This document shows positions 51,963 through 60,581 of a stretch of DNA of 64,000 nt, piece by piece. Within the stretch, counting starts at the first letter, position 1. Every line of letters starts with the position of its first letter. The stretch spans positions 62,001 through 126,000 of the forward strand of contig JBCCRM010000005.1 of the NCBI GenBank assembly GCA_039513195.1. Direction: 5' to 3'. The DNA is from Thermohalobaculum sp039513195 (GTDB lineage: Bacteria; Pseudomonadota; Alphaproteobacteria; Rhodobacterales; Rhodobacteraceae). The notes below the pieces were generated by a model that did not search any database, was not told the DNA's origin, and saw only the letters and a program-made list of their open reading frames with translations. A program made the position numbers and the translations under genes.

Positions 51963-52070
51963 CTAGAGCGCTTTCCGACCCGATTGCATCGGTTCTCGCG
52001 CTCTAAGGTATTGTTTGGGCGCATTTCCACGACGCCAATCCGCTTCGGATTGGCTGGAAAATGCTCTAGA
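51963..52070 (-). repeat. Dispersed two-hairpin repeat family 1, copy C
   Basis: About 108 bp, inverted relative to copies A and B. On the minus strand the first hairpin starts TCTAGAGCATTTTCCAGCC, with the perfect inner stem CCAATCCG/CGGATTGG and GTGGAAATGCGC closing. The second runs from GAGCGCGAGAACCGATGC to GGAAAGCGCTCTAG. It occupies the gap between the PhnD-like and SH3 genes; the rest of that 500-bp gap holds only the gene remnant. Confidence 0.8.
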
Positions 52071-52223
52071 GCTCTGCGTCCTCCGGACCGAGTGTCGGGT
52101 CGTGGGCCACAGCGGTGCCGGACCGGGCGCCGAGGCCCAAGACGGAGAGCGTGAAGATCTGACGGCATCGGTGGATCGAAGGACCCCTGAAGCCCCGATG
52201 AGGTCGTAGCGCCCGCCGCCTGT

Positions 52224-52577
52224 TCAGTCGCCGAGGCAGGAGAGCGGTACCCACCCCCGCGCGCCTGCTGCGTTCTCGCACCAGGCCCAGCCATGGCTTT
52301 CCCGCAGGACAGTAACGCCTTCGCCGGCGGTGCAGGTCAGCTCGATGGCGTCGAAATCCTCCGGCGCCGCAACGAACATGCCGTCGAGCTTGCACCCTGC
52401 CCTCGCGAAGGACCCGGGCACCCAGCCGCCGCGGCCCGCGGCATCGACCGCCCAGAGCCAGCGGTGCCCCTCCCAATCCGATTGGCGTCCGTCGAAGATC
52501 AGGGTCTCTCCAGCGCCGACTCGGACCGGGTCGTCATAACTGCGGGTATGGGTGGCGGTCACGCGGCGTTGGGTCAT
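52224..52577 (-). CDS. Tandem SH3-like domain protein
   Basis: The 117-residue protein looks like two bacterial SH3-type barrels: the first ends WLWAVDAAGRGGWVPGSF and the second WAWCENAAGARGWVPLSCL. Each has the conserved W-V/C-x-x-x-G-x-x-GWVP ending. No signal peptide is visible, so it is probably cytoplasmic. Similar small proteins are uncharacterised and may bind ligands. It diverges from upp with an 84-bp gap. Confidence 0.72.
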   Translation of the reverse strand: MTQRRVTATHTRSYDDPVRVGAGETLIFDGRQSDWEGHRWLWAVDAAGRGGWVPGSFARAGCKLDGMFVAAPEDFDAIELTCTAGEGVTVLRESHGWAWCENAAGARGWVPLSCLGD

Positions 52578-52661
52578 TCATGGCCCCTTGCGGTTAGGGC
52601 TGGGCGGGCGGCAGTCTCTGGGGCGCCGGCCACTGGCAGAATCACGAAAGACCCGCAGCCC

Positions 52662-53321
52662 ATGACCTCTGGCACGCCACCCCTCCCCCCGAGCTTTACC
52701 ATCGTTGACCACCCGCTGGTCGAGCACAAGCTGACCCTTATGCGGGACCGGGAGACCTCGACCGCGAGCTTTCGGATGCTGTTGCGAGAGATCAGCATGC
52801 TGCTCGCCTATGAGACGCTGTCGGATCTGCCGCTGGAAGAGGTGGCGATCGAGACGCCGGTTACCCCGATGACCGCACGCAAGCTGGCGGGGAAGAAGCT
52901 GTGCTTCGTCTCGGTTCTGCGGGCGGGGGAGGGATTGATGCAGGGGCTGTTGGACCTGCTGCCCTCGGCGCGGGTCGGGCATATCGGGCTCTATCGCGAT
53001 GCTCAGACCAAGCAGCCGGTGGAGTATCTGGTGAAGCTGCCGGACGACTTGGGCGATCGGGTGACGGTGCTGGTCGATCCGATGTTGGCCAGCGCAGGAT
53101 CGGCGATTGCGGCAGTGGACCGGGTCAAGGCGGCTGGCGCGCGGGATGTGCGGTTTCTGGCGCTCGTCGCGGCGCCGGAGGGGGCTGCGGCCTTCGCGGC
53201 GGCGCATCCGGATGTGCGGGTCTTTGCGGCGGCGATGGACGCATTTCTGGATGCCAGGAAATACATCGTGCCGGGGCTCGGCGATGCAGGGGATCGGCTG
53301 TTCGGGACCAAGGACCATTGA
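52662..53321 (+). CDS. upp: Uracil phosphoribosyltransferase
   Basis: The 219-residue enzyme makes UMP from uracil and PRPP. The PRPP-binding loop is VDPMLASAGSAIAA (usually DPMLATGGSA), the uracil-binding tail is YIVPGLGDAGDRLFG, and the N-terminal half has HPLVEHKLTLMRD and SVLRAGEGLMQGLLDLLP. All are family landmarks. It stands at the left edge of the nucleoside salvage locus and would recycle uracil made by the downstream nucleoside hydrolase and by deaminated cytidine. Confidence 0.93.
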   Translation: MTSGTPPLPPSFTIVDHPLVEHKLTLMRDRETSTASFRMLLREISMLLAYETLSDLPLEEVAIETPVTPMTARKLAGKKLCFVSVLRAGEGLMQGLLDLLPSARVGHIGLYRDAQTKQPVEYLVKLPDDLGDRVTVLVDPMLASAGSAIAAVDRVKAAGARDVRFLALVAAPEGAAAFAAAHPDVRVFAAAMDAFLDARKYIVPGLGDAGDRLFGTKDH

Positions 53322-53402
53322 CCTTAACGGCTGTAGCGGAGCCGGGATCGGCCCGCGCCGCTGTGTTGGCGCCTCGCCGGTTGGGGGCCGCCGATTCCCC
53401 TG

Positions 53403-53515
53403 CAAAGGGTTCCGCCACGCGCGGGGCGCGTGCCGTTCGAGGCCGCCGCGTCTGCCACCCGGCGAGTGATGGAGTTGGCGCTCGCGACGGAGGGTCGGCA
53501 TCGGCGCTTGTGGGA
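53403..53515 (+). repeat. GC-rich dispersed repeat family 2, copy 3
   Basis: In the 379-bp gap between upp and the kinase gene, this stretch aligns with copy 1 at 8671-8770: GTTCCGCCACGCGC, GCGTGCCGTTCGAGGCCGCC, GCCACCCGGC, and GCGCTTGTGGGAC. The pattern continues less clearly to GGCAGACGCGGCGCCCCC near 53601. No gene was found in the gap. Confidence 0.5.
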
Positions 53516-53700
53516 CCGTCCCGGGCGCCCGCGGCCCCTCCAGATGCGCTGTCGGTGGAGTGCGCCGCGGGCGGTTTCGGTGCCAGGAGCCGGAAGGCAG
53601 ACGCGGCGCCCCCTAATTGGGGCTGGGACCGAGTGGCCGGGTCACGCGCGACGGCGGCAATAGGCTGGCGTTTGGGCAGCGCCGCCAGGGGTGCGTTCCG

Positions 53701-54582
53701 GTGACCCTGTTCAATCTCGGTTCGATCAATATCGACCATGTGCATCGGGTACCGCATTTTCCGGGACCGGGAGAGACGCTGGCTGATCTCTCCTACGCCG
53801 CCGGTCTTGGCGGCAAGGGTGCCAACCAGTCGCTCTCCGCCGTCGCGGCGGGCGCGCAGACAAAACACATCGGCGCCGTCGGTGCGGACGGAGTTTGGGC
53901 CGTGGAGCGTCTGGCGGCGGCAGGCATCGGGACCGGTGCAATCGCTCAAGTTCACGCTGCGACCGGCCATGCGGTCATTTATGTCGACCCCGCGGGCGAG
54001 AACCAGATCGTTATCCATGGCGGCGCCAATCGGGCCATTGTGCTGGAACAAGTGACGGCTTCTCTCGACCGGGCCGCGCCGGGCGATTGGTTCCTGACCC
54101 AGAACGAGACCAATGGCGTTGCCGATGCGATGGCTGCCGCCCGCGCCCGCGGCTTACAGACGGCCCATGTTGCGGCGCCCTTTGTGGCCGAGACCGCGGC
54201 TGCCGTTCTGCCGCTCTCCGATCTCCTGATCGTCAACGAGGGGGAGGCGAGGGCCCTGGCGGACCATCTTGGTCTCGCGGTCGAGCAGTTGCCGGTTCCG
54301 AAGCTTCTCATCACCCTCGGCGCCGAGGGGGCAGTATGGATCGCCAGTGGCGCGCGGCTCGAGATCCCGGCCTTTCCAGTCACTCCGGTCGACACCACCG
54401 GCGCGGGCGACACGTTTACCGGCTATGCGCTGGCCGGCCTCGACCGGGGCGAGGCGCCGGAGCGGGCGCTGGCCCGTGCCTGCGCCGCTGCGGCGCTGTC
54501 GGTCACGCGGTCGGGCGCAGCCGATGCCATCCCCAGCCTCGCCGACGTCGATGCCTTCCTGAAGGAGCATGGCCATGGCTGA
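53701..54582 (+). CDS. rbsK: PfkB-family ribokinase-like carbohydrate kinase
   Basis: The 293-residue kinase has the PfkB signatures: N-terminal LGGKGANQSLSAVAAG and the C-terminal anion-hole motif VDTTGAGDTFTGYALAG with the catalytic aspartate. The pattern best fits ribokinase, which phosphorylates the ribose freed by nucleoside hydrolysis. The start is a GTG following AGGGG. The stop overlaps the nucleoside hydrolase gene, so the two products are coupled, matching a hydrolyse-then-phosphorylate order. Confidence 0.85.
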   Translation: MTLFNLGSINIDHVHRVPHFPGPGETLADLSYAAGLGGKGANQSLSAVAAGAQTKHIGAVGADGVWAVERLAAAGIGTGAIAQVHAATGHAVIYVDPAGENQIVIHGGANRAIVLEQVTASLDRAAPGDWFLTQNETNGVADAMAAARARGLQTAHVAAPFVAETAAAVLPLSDLLIVNEGEARALADHLGLAVEQLPVPKLLITLGAEGAVWIASGARLEIPAFPVTPVDTTGAGDTFTGYALAGLDRGEAPERALARACAAAALSVTRSGAADAIPSLADVDAFLKEHGHG

Positions 54583-55501
54583 GCCGATCCCGATCATCCT
54601 CGACACCGATCCGGGCATCGACGATGCCATGGCGATCTTCTTTGCCGCTGCCGACCAGCGGATCGACCTGTTGGGCTTGACGACCGTGTTCGGTAATGTG
54701 CCGGTTTGGATGGCCACGCGGAATGCGTTGGTCTTGGCCGAGGCGGTAGGCGGCATACCGGTGGCTGAAGGGGCCGGCGCCCCGATCACGCAAGCGCTGC
54801 GCCAAGACGCGCGGCATGTGCATGGGCCGCACGGCCTCGGCGATGTGGTGCCGCCACAGCCGAGCGGCGGGCCCGATCCGCGGGGGGCCACGGCCTTCCT
54901 TGCCGAGACGCTGGCCGCCCGCCCGGGCGAAGTCACGATCATAGCCGTGGGCCCGCTCACCAATCTCGCCGCAGCCCTGGCCCATGACCCCGCCATTGCC
55001 GAGCATGCGGCCAAGGTCGTGGTCATGGGCGGCGCGGTCCGCCAGGGCGGCAATGTCACCCCCCATGCGGAGGCGAACTTCTACCAAGACCCCCATGCGG
55101 CGGAGGCCGTCCTGAACGCCCCGTGGCCAGTGGACGTGATCGGTCTGGACATCACCCAGGGCGTTTTGCTGTCGCCCGCCGAATTGGCGCCGATGGCCCA
55201 GACCTCGCCCCGCTGCGGGCGGTTCCTCTGCGATGTCGCGGCGTATTATTTCCGCTTCCATAAGGAAAAGCGCGGCCTGGATGGCTGCTACCTGCACGAC
55301 CCCACCGCGGTGATCCGGGCGACCGACCCCGCGCTGTTCGAGATGGTCGCGGCGCCGATTGCGATCACCCTCGACGGCGAGGCGGCTGGCCGCTCGCGGG
55401 AGGGCGGCACCGGCCCTGCGCAACGCTTCGCCGTCGGCGTCGACATAGCCGGGGTGAAGGCACGGTTCCTGGGCGCGCTGACCGCCGGGCGCTTGCCCTG
55501 A
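54575..55501 (+). CDS. Inosine/uridine-preferring nucleoside hydrolase
   Basis: The 308-residue enzyme splits ribonucleosides into base and ribose. The calcium-binding motif DTDPGIDDA comes near the N terminus, ANFYQDPHAAEAVL follows at mid-protein, and a late aspartate lies in LHDPTAV. These are the standard nucleoside hydrolase marks. Of two in-frame ATGs the second (54575) is spaced best from GAAGGAG. It overlaps the ribokinase gene by eight bases. Confidence 0.94.
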   Translation: MAEPIPIILDTDPGIDDAMAIFFAAADQRIDLLGLTTVFGNVPVWMATRNALVLAEAVGGIPVAEGAGAPITQALRQDARHVHGPHGLGDVVPPQPSGGPDPRGATAFLAETLAARPGEVTIIAVGPLTNLAAALAHDPAIAEHAAKVVVMGGAVRQGGNVTPHAEANFYQDPHAAEAVLNAPWPVDVIGLDITQGVLLSPAELAPMAQTSPRCGRFLCDVAAYYFRFHKEKRGLDGCYLHDPTAVIRATDPALFEMVAAPIAITLDGEAAGRSREGGTGPAQRFAVGVDIAGVKARFLGALTAGRLP

Positions 55502-55548
55502 GGCGGGCCCGCGGTAAGCTGTGGCCGGACAAGCCCGGGGAGGGATCC

Positions 55549-56388
55549 ATGTTCGACATCGCCACCGTTTCCTACACTGACCCGGACGCGCCCGCCACGT
55601 TTGCCCGCAGCCTGCGCGAGACCGGATTTGCCGTGCTGACCGACCACCCGATCGGGCCGGAGCGGATCGAGGCGCTCTATGCCGCTTGGGGCCGCTTCTT
55701 CGGTTCGGAGGACAAGCATAGCTGGACAGTCGAGCCAGGCGGGCAGGACGGCTATTTCCCGTTTCGCTCTGAGAATGCAAAGGACAGCCAGTTTAAGGAC
55801 CTAAAGGAATTCTACCACATCTTTCCCGGCGGTCGGGTCCCCCCGGCGCTGGAGGCGGAGACGCGGGCGATGCACGCGGATCTGGTCGATGTCGGGCTGC
55901 GCCTGCTGTCGTGGCTGCAGGCTGAGAGCCCGCCCGAGGTGCTGGCGCGGTTTTCTGAGCCCCTGCCGAAAATGCTGGAGGACAGTCCGCAGAACCTGCT
56001 GCGGATCCTGCACTATCCACCGCTGGAGACAGCGCCGGAGCCCGGCGCGGTCCGGGCCGCCGCCCATGGCGATATCAACCTGATCACCTGCCTTTTGGCC
56101 GGGTCGGAGCCTGGGCTGGAGGCGCGGGACACGGCCGGAACTTGGCACCGGGTGCCCTGCGATCCCGGTATGATGGCGATCAATGCGGGCGATATGCTGG
56201 AGCTCGCTTCCGGCGGGCACTACCCGTCGACCGAGCACCGGGTCGTCAACCCGCCGGCGGAGCGGAATGTGGCACGCTTTTCGATGCCGATGTTCCTGCA
56301 TCCGCGGCCGGAAGTGATGCTGTCCGAGAGCATGTCCGCGGACCAGTACTTGACCCAGCGCCTGCAGGAGATCGGGCTGAAGGGATAA
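55549..56388 (+). CDS. 2-oxoglutarate/Fe(II)-dependent oxygenase (isopenicillin N synthase type)
   Basis: The 279-residue protein has the IPNS-like N-terminal domain (FARSLRETGFAVLTDH) and the jelly-roll core with the iron triad HxD...H: AAHGDINLI and PSTEHRVVNP, plus the arginine that binds 2-oxoglutarate in NVARFSMP. Relatives hydroxylate or desaturate small molecules; some act on nucleobases, nucleosides or amino acids. Position directly after the nucleoside hydrolase (47-bp gap) suggests a modified base or nucleoside as substrate, but this is inference. Confidence 0.87.
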   Translation: MFDIATVSYTDPDAPATFARSLRETGFAVLTDHPIGPERIEALYAAWGRFFGSEDKHSWTVEPGGQDGYFPFRSENAKDSQFKDLKEFYHIFPGGRVPPALEAETRAMHADLVDVGLRLLSWLQAESPPEVLARFSEPLPKMLEDSPQNLLRILHYPPLETAPEPGAVRAAAHGDINLITCLLAGSEPGLEARDTAGTWHRVPCDPGMMAINAGDMLELASGGHYPSTEHRVVNPPAERNVARFSMPMFLHPRPEVMLSESMSADQYLTQRLQEIGLKG

Positions 56389-56473
56389 GGTCTTCGGTCC
56401 TTTTGGTCCGTCGTGCCAGAATCAAAGTCTGTTAACGGCGCGCGAGGCCAACGGGGCGCAGCCTCAATTGGGC

Positions 56474-56502
56474 GCGGTACAGGGCATCGCGGTACAGGGC
56501 AT
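56474..56502 (+). repeat. Tandem 15-bp direct repeat
   Basis: GCGGTACAGGGCAT appears twice in tandem with a 15-bp period. It lies in the 365-bp gap before the MOSC gene, which otherwise holds no gene and ends with GAGGAGAGG before that ATG. Confidence 0.6.
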
Positions 56503-56753
56503 GTCGTCGACAGCGCCCCCGACCGGGTGGCGGCGATGAAATTGCCCTGGCCATAGGGCGGGCGGGCGCGATCCGCCGGAGGCTGAGACGCATCGTCTCG
56601 CCGGGTGCTTTCGCTATGACCTGTCGCTGCCCTCTCAAAAAGCTGCTGGTTCTTTGTCGAAGGCAGCGGGTACTTTCGGCTTACGCAGAAGCTCAGTTAG
56701 CCTTGTCACGCGCGGCGGATGAAGCTGCTGCACAAAAAAACGAGGAGAGGCCC

Positions 56754-57326
56754 ATGACCGTCACCGAAACCGTTTGCCGACCGAAAACCCGGGCGGAGTT
56801 GGAAGCGGCCTTGCCGGAGATCCTCTCGGCACCCAAGGATGATGGACGGCTCGACCTGATCGTCGTGCGGCCGGGCCGCGGCGTGCGGACCACGCCGGAG
56901 AGCTGCCGCGTCAGCCTGGCAGGCGGTGTCGAGGGCGATCACTGGAACCATGGCGCCCATGTCTCGCTGCCCGATGGCGGCCCGCATCCGGATATCCAAG
57001 TCTGCATCATGCCATCCCGCGTCATCCGGGCCATCGCGGGCGGGATCGAAAACTGGGCGCCCGCCGGCGACAATCTGTTCATCGACATGGATCTGACGCC
57101 GGTGAATGTGCCGCCGGGCACGCGGCTTGCCATTGGCTCGGCCGAGTTGACGATCACCGAGCAGCCGCATAACGGCTGTCAGGCCTTCATCGACCGCTAT
57201 GGCCGCGATGCCTGCCTGTTCGTGAATGTCGGCCATGGCAAGGTCCACCGCCTGCGCGGCATCTATGCGCGGGTGAGCCGGGATGGAAGCGTCTCGGTCG
57301 GCGACCGGCTGCGCAAGATCGGCTGA
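56754..57326 (+). CDS. MOSC domain-containing protein
   Basis: The 190-residue protein is a stand-alone MOSC domain. The glycine-rich early part is GGVEGDHWNHG, the strand PDIQVCIMPSR follows, and the conserved cysteine sits in EQPHNGCQAFIDRYG. MOSC domains are linked to molybdenum-cofactor and persulfide chemistry; that cysteine is the likely metal or sulfur ligand. The E. coli relatives YiiM and YcbX detoxify N-hydroxylated base analogues. Its place in a nucleoside locus makes such a role attractive. The ATG at 56754 follows GAGGAGAGG. Confidence 0.82.
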   Translation: MTVTETVCRPKTRAELEAALPEILSAPKDDGRLDLIVVRPGRGVRTTPESCRVSLAGGVEGDHWNHGAHVSLPDGGPHPDIQVCIMPSRVIRAIAGGIENWAPAGDNLFIDMDLTPVNVPPGTRLAIGSAELTITEQPHNGCQAFIDRYGRDACLFVNVGHGKVHRLRGIYARVSRDGSVSVGDRLRKIG

Positions 57327-57348
57327 GGACGACCGGAACGCTAGCGCA

Positions 57349-57376
57349 GCCGGGCGCGATCCTTATCGCGTCCGGC
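57349..57376. other. 12-bp GC hairpin between the MOSC and BMP genes
   Basis: GCCGGGCGCGAT-CCTT-ATCGCGTCCGGC pairs over 12 bp with one G-T wobble and a 4-base loop, 23 bp after the MOSC stop. No T-run follows, so it may be a Rho-linked terminator, an attenuator or an mRNA stabiliser ahead of the binding-protein gene. Confidence 0.45.
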
Positions 57377-57486
57377 GCTGGAACGGCGCCGCAGCGCCCG
57401 CTTCAACGGTATCGGCGGAAACAAGGCTTCACCCTGCGCGGGGGCTGTGTTTAACCTTTTGCAAACCGATGGGAAGGATCACAGCC

Positions 57487-58482
57487 ATGTTAAAGACCCT
57501 CATCTCCGCCCTTGCTGCCGCGTTAGTCGCTACCGCCTCCCTCGCCGCCGAGTTCAAGCCCGCCGTGGTCTTCGACATGGGCGGCAAATTCGACAAGAGC
57601 TTCAACGAAGGCGTTTGGAACGGCGTCCAGCGGTTCATCGACGAGACCGGCGTCGAGGTGATGGAATTCGAGGTCACCAACGAGACCCAGCGCGAGCAGG
57701 CGATGCGCCGCATGGTCCGCCGGGGTGCAACCATCGTGCTGGGCGTCGGTTTCGCCCAGGCGGATGCCATCGATGCAGTGGCCGGCGACAACCCGGATGT
57801 GAATTTCGCGATCATCGATGTGAGTTGGCTCGATCGGCCCAATCTGCGCCAATACGCCTTCAAGGAGCATGAGGGCAGCTACCTGGTCGGCGTCGCCGCG
57901 GCGAAGTCGAGCGACAGCGGCAAGGTCGGCTTCATCGGTGGCATGGACATCCCGCTGATCCGCAAATTCGCCTGCGGTTACGTGCAGGGCGTGAAGGCCG
58001 CCAATCCGGAAGCGGAGGTGCTGCAGAACATGACCGGCACAACGCCGGCGGCCTGGAACGACCCCACCAAGGGCGCGGAGCTGGCGCAAAGCCAGATCGA
58101 CCGCGGCGCCGATGTGGTCTATCACGCGGCCGGCGGCACCGGGTTGGGCGTGATCAACGCGGCGGCCGGTGCGGGCAAGCTCGCCATCGGGGTCGATTCG
58201 AACCAAAACGGTATCGCGCCGGGATCGGTCCTGACCTCGATGATCAAACGGGTGGATGTGGCCGCCTATTCTACGCTGATGGACGCGAAGGAGGGCTCGT
58301 TCACCGCGGGCGTCAATGTGCTGGGCCTGGCCGAGAACGGCGTCGACTGGGCGGTGGATGACAACAACAAGCCGCTTTTGACCGACGAGATTGTCGCCGC
58401 CGTCGAGAAGGCGCGGGACGAGATCGTGGCCGGGACCGTCACCGTGCACAATTATGAGGATACGCAGTCCTGCCCGTTCTGA
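57487..58482 (+). CDS. BMP-family nucleoside ABC transporter substrate-binding protein
   Basis: The 331-residue exported protein has a Sec signal (TLISALAAALVATASLAA) and the BMP/PnrA fold: VVFDMGGKFDKSFNEGVWNG, VLGVGFAQADAI, VGFIGGMDIPLIRKFACGY and AVDDNNKPLL. It is not a lipoprotein (no lipobox cysteine). The PnrA group binds purine and pyrimidine nucleosides in the periplasm and delivers them to the transporter encoded at 58974-62631. GGAAGG precedes the ATG. Confidence 0.9.
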   Translation: MLKTLISALAAALVATASLAAEFKPAVVFDMGGKFDKSFNEGVWNGVQRFIDETGVEVMEFEVTNETQREQAMRRMVRRGATIVLGVGFAQADAIDAVAGDNPDVNFAIIDVSWLDRPNLRQYAFKEHEGSYLVGVAAAKSSDSGKVGFIGGMDIPLIRKFACGYVQGVKAANPEAEVLQNMTGTTPAAWNDPTKGAELAQSQIDRGADVVYHAAGGTGLGVINAAAGAGKLAIGVDSNQNGIAPGSVLTSMIKRVDVAAYSTLMDAKEGSFTAGVNVLGLAENGVDWAVDDNNKPLLTDEIVAAVEKARDEIVAGTVTVHNYEDTQSCPF

Positions 58483-58506
58483 ACGGTGCCGCGAGGGGGA
58501 ACGGGC

Positions 58507-58977
58507 GTGGCCGCGCCCGACTTGAAGGCCGAGAGGGCGCGTGGATTCCAGGTTCGCGCCCTTGGCGAGATCGCCATACGCTGCCGCGACATGGACGCGA
58601 TGGAGCGGTTCTATCGCGACGTGATCGGGCTGGAGCTGATGGCGGCCCGAGATGGTGGGGTCACCTTTTTCCGCATTGCCGACGGGCATGCCGGGCACAC
58701 GGCGGTCTTGGCGTTGTTTGCGGCCGATGCTGCGGTGCGCCCGGGGCTGCATCCGACCGGAACGGTGCCTGAGGCCGGGGCTGCCTCCAGCCTCCACCAC
58801 CTGGCGCTCAGCCTCGGCTGGGAGGAGCAGGACGCGGCCATTGCCTGGTATCAGCGGATCGACCAGCCCTACCGGATCGAGCATTTCGATTGGGTCGGTT
58901 GGCGGGGCGTGTTCACGGCCGACCCGGACGGCAACACCGTCGAACTGGTCGCCGCGGTTCCCGAGGGTGGGGCGTGA
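58507..58977 (+). CDS. VOC (glyoxalase/bleomycin-resistance fold) protein
   Basis: The 156-residue protein has two babbab modules typical of VOC enzymes: RDMDAMERFYRDVIGLEL in the first and VFTADPDGNTVELVAAVP at the end, with a histidine pair (SLHHLALSL) as possible metal ligand. Functions range from glyoxalase to epimerase and dioxygenase, so none is assigned. It is inserted between the nucleoside-binding protein and the ABC ATPase, overlapping the latter by four bases. The GTG at 58507 is preceded by GAGGGGGA. Confidence 0.8.
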   Translation: MAAPDLKAERARGFQVRALGEIAIRCRDMDAMERFYRDVIGLELMAARDGGVTFFRIADGHAGHTAVLALFAADAAVRPGLHPTGTVPEAGAASSLHHLALSLGWEEQDAAIAWYQRIDQPYRIEHFDWVGWRGVFTADPDGNTVELVAAVPEGGA

Positions 58978-60581
58978 GCGCGCCTGCCGTTGCGCTGAAG
59001 GGCGTGTCGAAACGGTTCGGCGCCGTGCAGGCCAACCGCGATGTCGACCTGACCGTCGAGGCCGGCACGATCCACGGCATCATTGGCGAGAACGGGGCGG
59101 GGAAGTCGACCCTCGTCTCGATCCTCTACGGTTTTTACCACGCGGATAGCGGCGAGATCGTGGTCGACGGGCAGCCGGCGCGCTTCGAGGGGGCAGCGGA
59201 CGCCATCGCCCATGGCATCGGCATGGTGCATCAGCATTTCATGCTGGTCCCCAATCTCAGCGTCCTCGAGAACGTCATGCTGGGGGCCGAGGGTGGGCCA
59301 TTCCTGGCGGAGGGGAAGAAGGCCGCCCGGGCGGAGCTGCAGCGCCTGGCCCGGGATTTCGGGCTGGTCGTGGAGCCCGATGCGATTGTCGGCGATCTGC
59401 CGGTAGGGTTGCAGCAGCGCGTCGAGATCCTGAAGGCGCTGAGCCGGGGCGCCAAGATCCTGATCCTGGACGAGCCGACGGGCGTTCTGACGCCGGAGGA
59501 GACCGACCGGTTTTTCGACATTCTGCGGGCGCTCCGCGGGCAGGGGGTCACGGTGCTGCTGATCACCCATAAGCTGCGCGAGATCATGGAGGTGACCGAC
59601 CATGTCTCGGTTATGCGGCAGGGGGAGATGGTCGCGCATCGGGTAACGGCGGAGACATCGCGGGCCGAGCTGGCCTCGCTGATGGTCGGGCGGGAAGTGG
59701 CGCTCGACGGCGAATGGCACCCGGCGGAGGCGGCGGGCGACGCTTTGGTGGCCGACGGGTTGAGCTGGCGCGACGCTGGCGGGGTCCTGCGGCTCGACCG
59801 GGTGAGCCTGACGATCCGCGCGGGCGAAATCCTCGGCATCGCCGGCGTCTCCGGCAATGGGCAATCGGAGCTTTTGGACCTCCTCTCCGGCATCGAGCGC
59901 TTGCAGGAGGGGCGGCTCATCATCGGCAACCGGGTGGTCGACCCCGACGACCCGGCCGATCCGGCGGAGATGCGGGGCCTCGGCCTCGCCCATGTGCCGG
60001 AGGATCGGCATCGCCGCGGCTTGGTCTTGCCCTTCGATGCGCGGGAAAATGCGGTCCTGGGCTATCATGACGGGCCGAATGCCGGGCCTGGGCGTCTGCT
60101 GAGCCCTGCCACCCTGCAGCAGCACTGCGCGGCGTTGATGGAGCGTTTCGATGTCCGCCCGCCGGGGCCGCGGCTGCGCGCCTCCGGCTTTTCCGGCGGC
60201 AACCAGCAGAAGCTGGTGCTGGCGCGCGAGATCGAGACGCGGCCCAGGATTCTGCTGGTGGGCCAGCCGACCCGCGGTGTGGATATCGGCGCCATCGAGT
60301 TCATCCACCGCGCCATCGTAAGCCTTCGGGACGAGGGCTGCGCGATCCTATTGGTCTCTGTCGAGCTCGACGAGATCATGATGCTAGCGGATCGGATCGC
60401 GGTGATGAGTGCCGGGCGGATTACCGGGGTGATCGACCGGGCGGAGGCGGATACGGCGCAGATCGGGCTGATGATGGCGGGGGTTTCGTCGTCCGACGGG
60501 TCCTCCACCTCCCCCGCCCACCCACCCGGAGGCGGAGGACCCGTCGGGGCGGGTGATGCAGCGCATGGGGCTGCACCGTGA
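58974..60581 (+). CDS. Nucleoside ABC transporter ATP-binding protein (double ATPase)
   Basis: The 535-residue protein has two fused ABC ATPase domains, as in RbsA/YufO. The first has Walker A GENGAGKSTL and Walker B ILILDEPTGV with a weak signature (VGLQQRVE). The second has a degenerate Walker A (GVSGNGQSELLDLL) and the signature SGGNQQKLVLAREIE. It powers uptake of nucleosides captured by the BMP-family protein. The start is a GTG inside the VOC stop. The stop overlaps the permease start (GTGA). Confidence 0.92.
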   Translation: MSAPAVALKGVSKRFGAVQANRDVDLTVEAGTIHGIIGENGAGKSTLVSILYGFYHADSGEIVVDGQPARFEGAADAIAHGIGMVHQHFMLVPNLSVLENVMLGAEGGPFLAEGKKAARAELQRLARDFGLVVEPDAIVGDLPVGLQQRVEILKALSRGAKILILDEPTGVLTPEETDRFFDILRALRGQGVTVLLITHKLREIMEVTDHVSVMRQGEMVAHRVTAETSRAELASLMVGREVALDGEWHPAEAAGDALVADGLSWRDAGGVLRLDRVSLTIRAGEILGIAGVSGNGQSELLDLLSGIERLQEGRLIIGNRVVDPDDPADPAEMRGLGLAHVPEDRHRRGLVLPFDARENAVLGYHDGPNAGPGRLLSPATLQQHCAALMERFDVRPPGPRLRASGFSGGNQQKLVLAREIETRPRILLVGQPTRGVDIGAIEFIHRAIVSLRDEGCAILLVSVELDEIMMLADRIAVMSAGRITGVIDRAEADTAQIGLMMAGVSSSDGSSTSPAHPPGGGGPVGAGDAAHGAAP

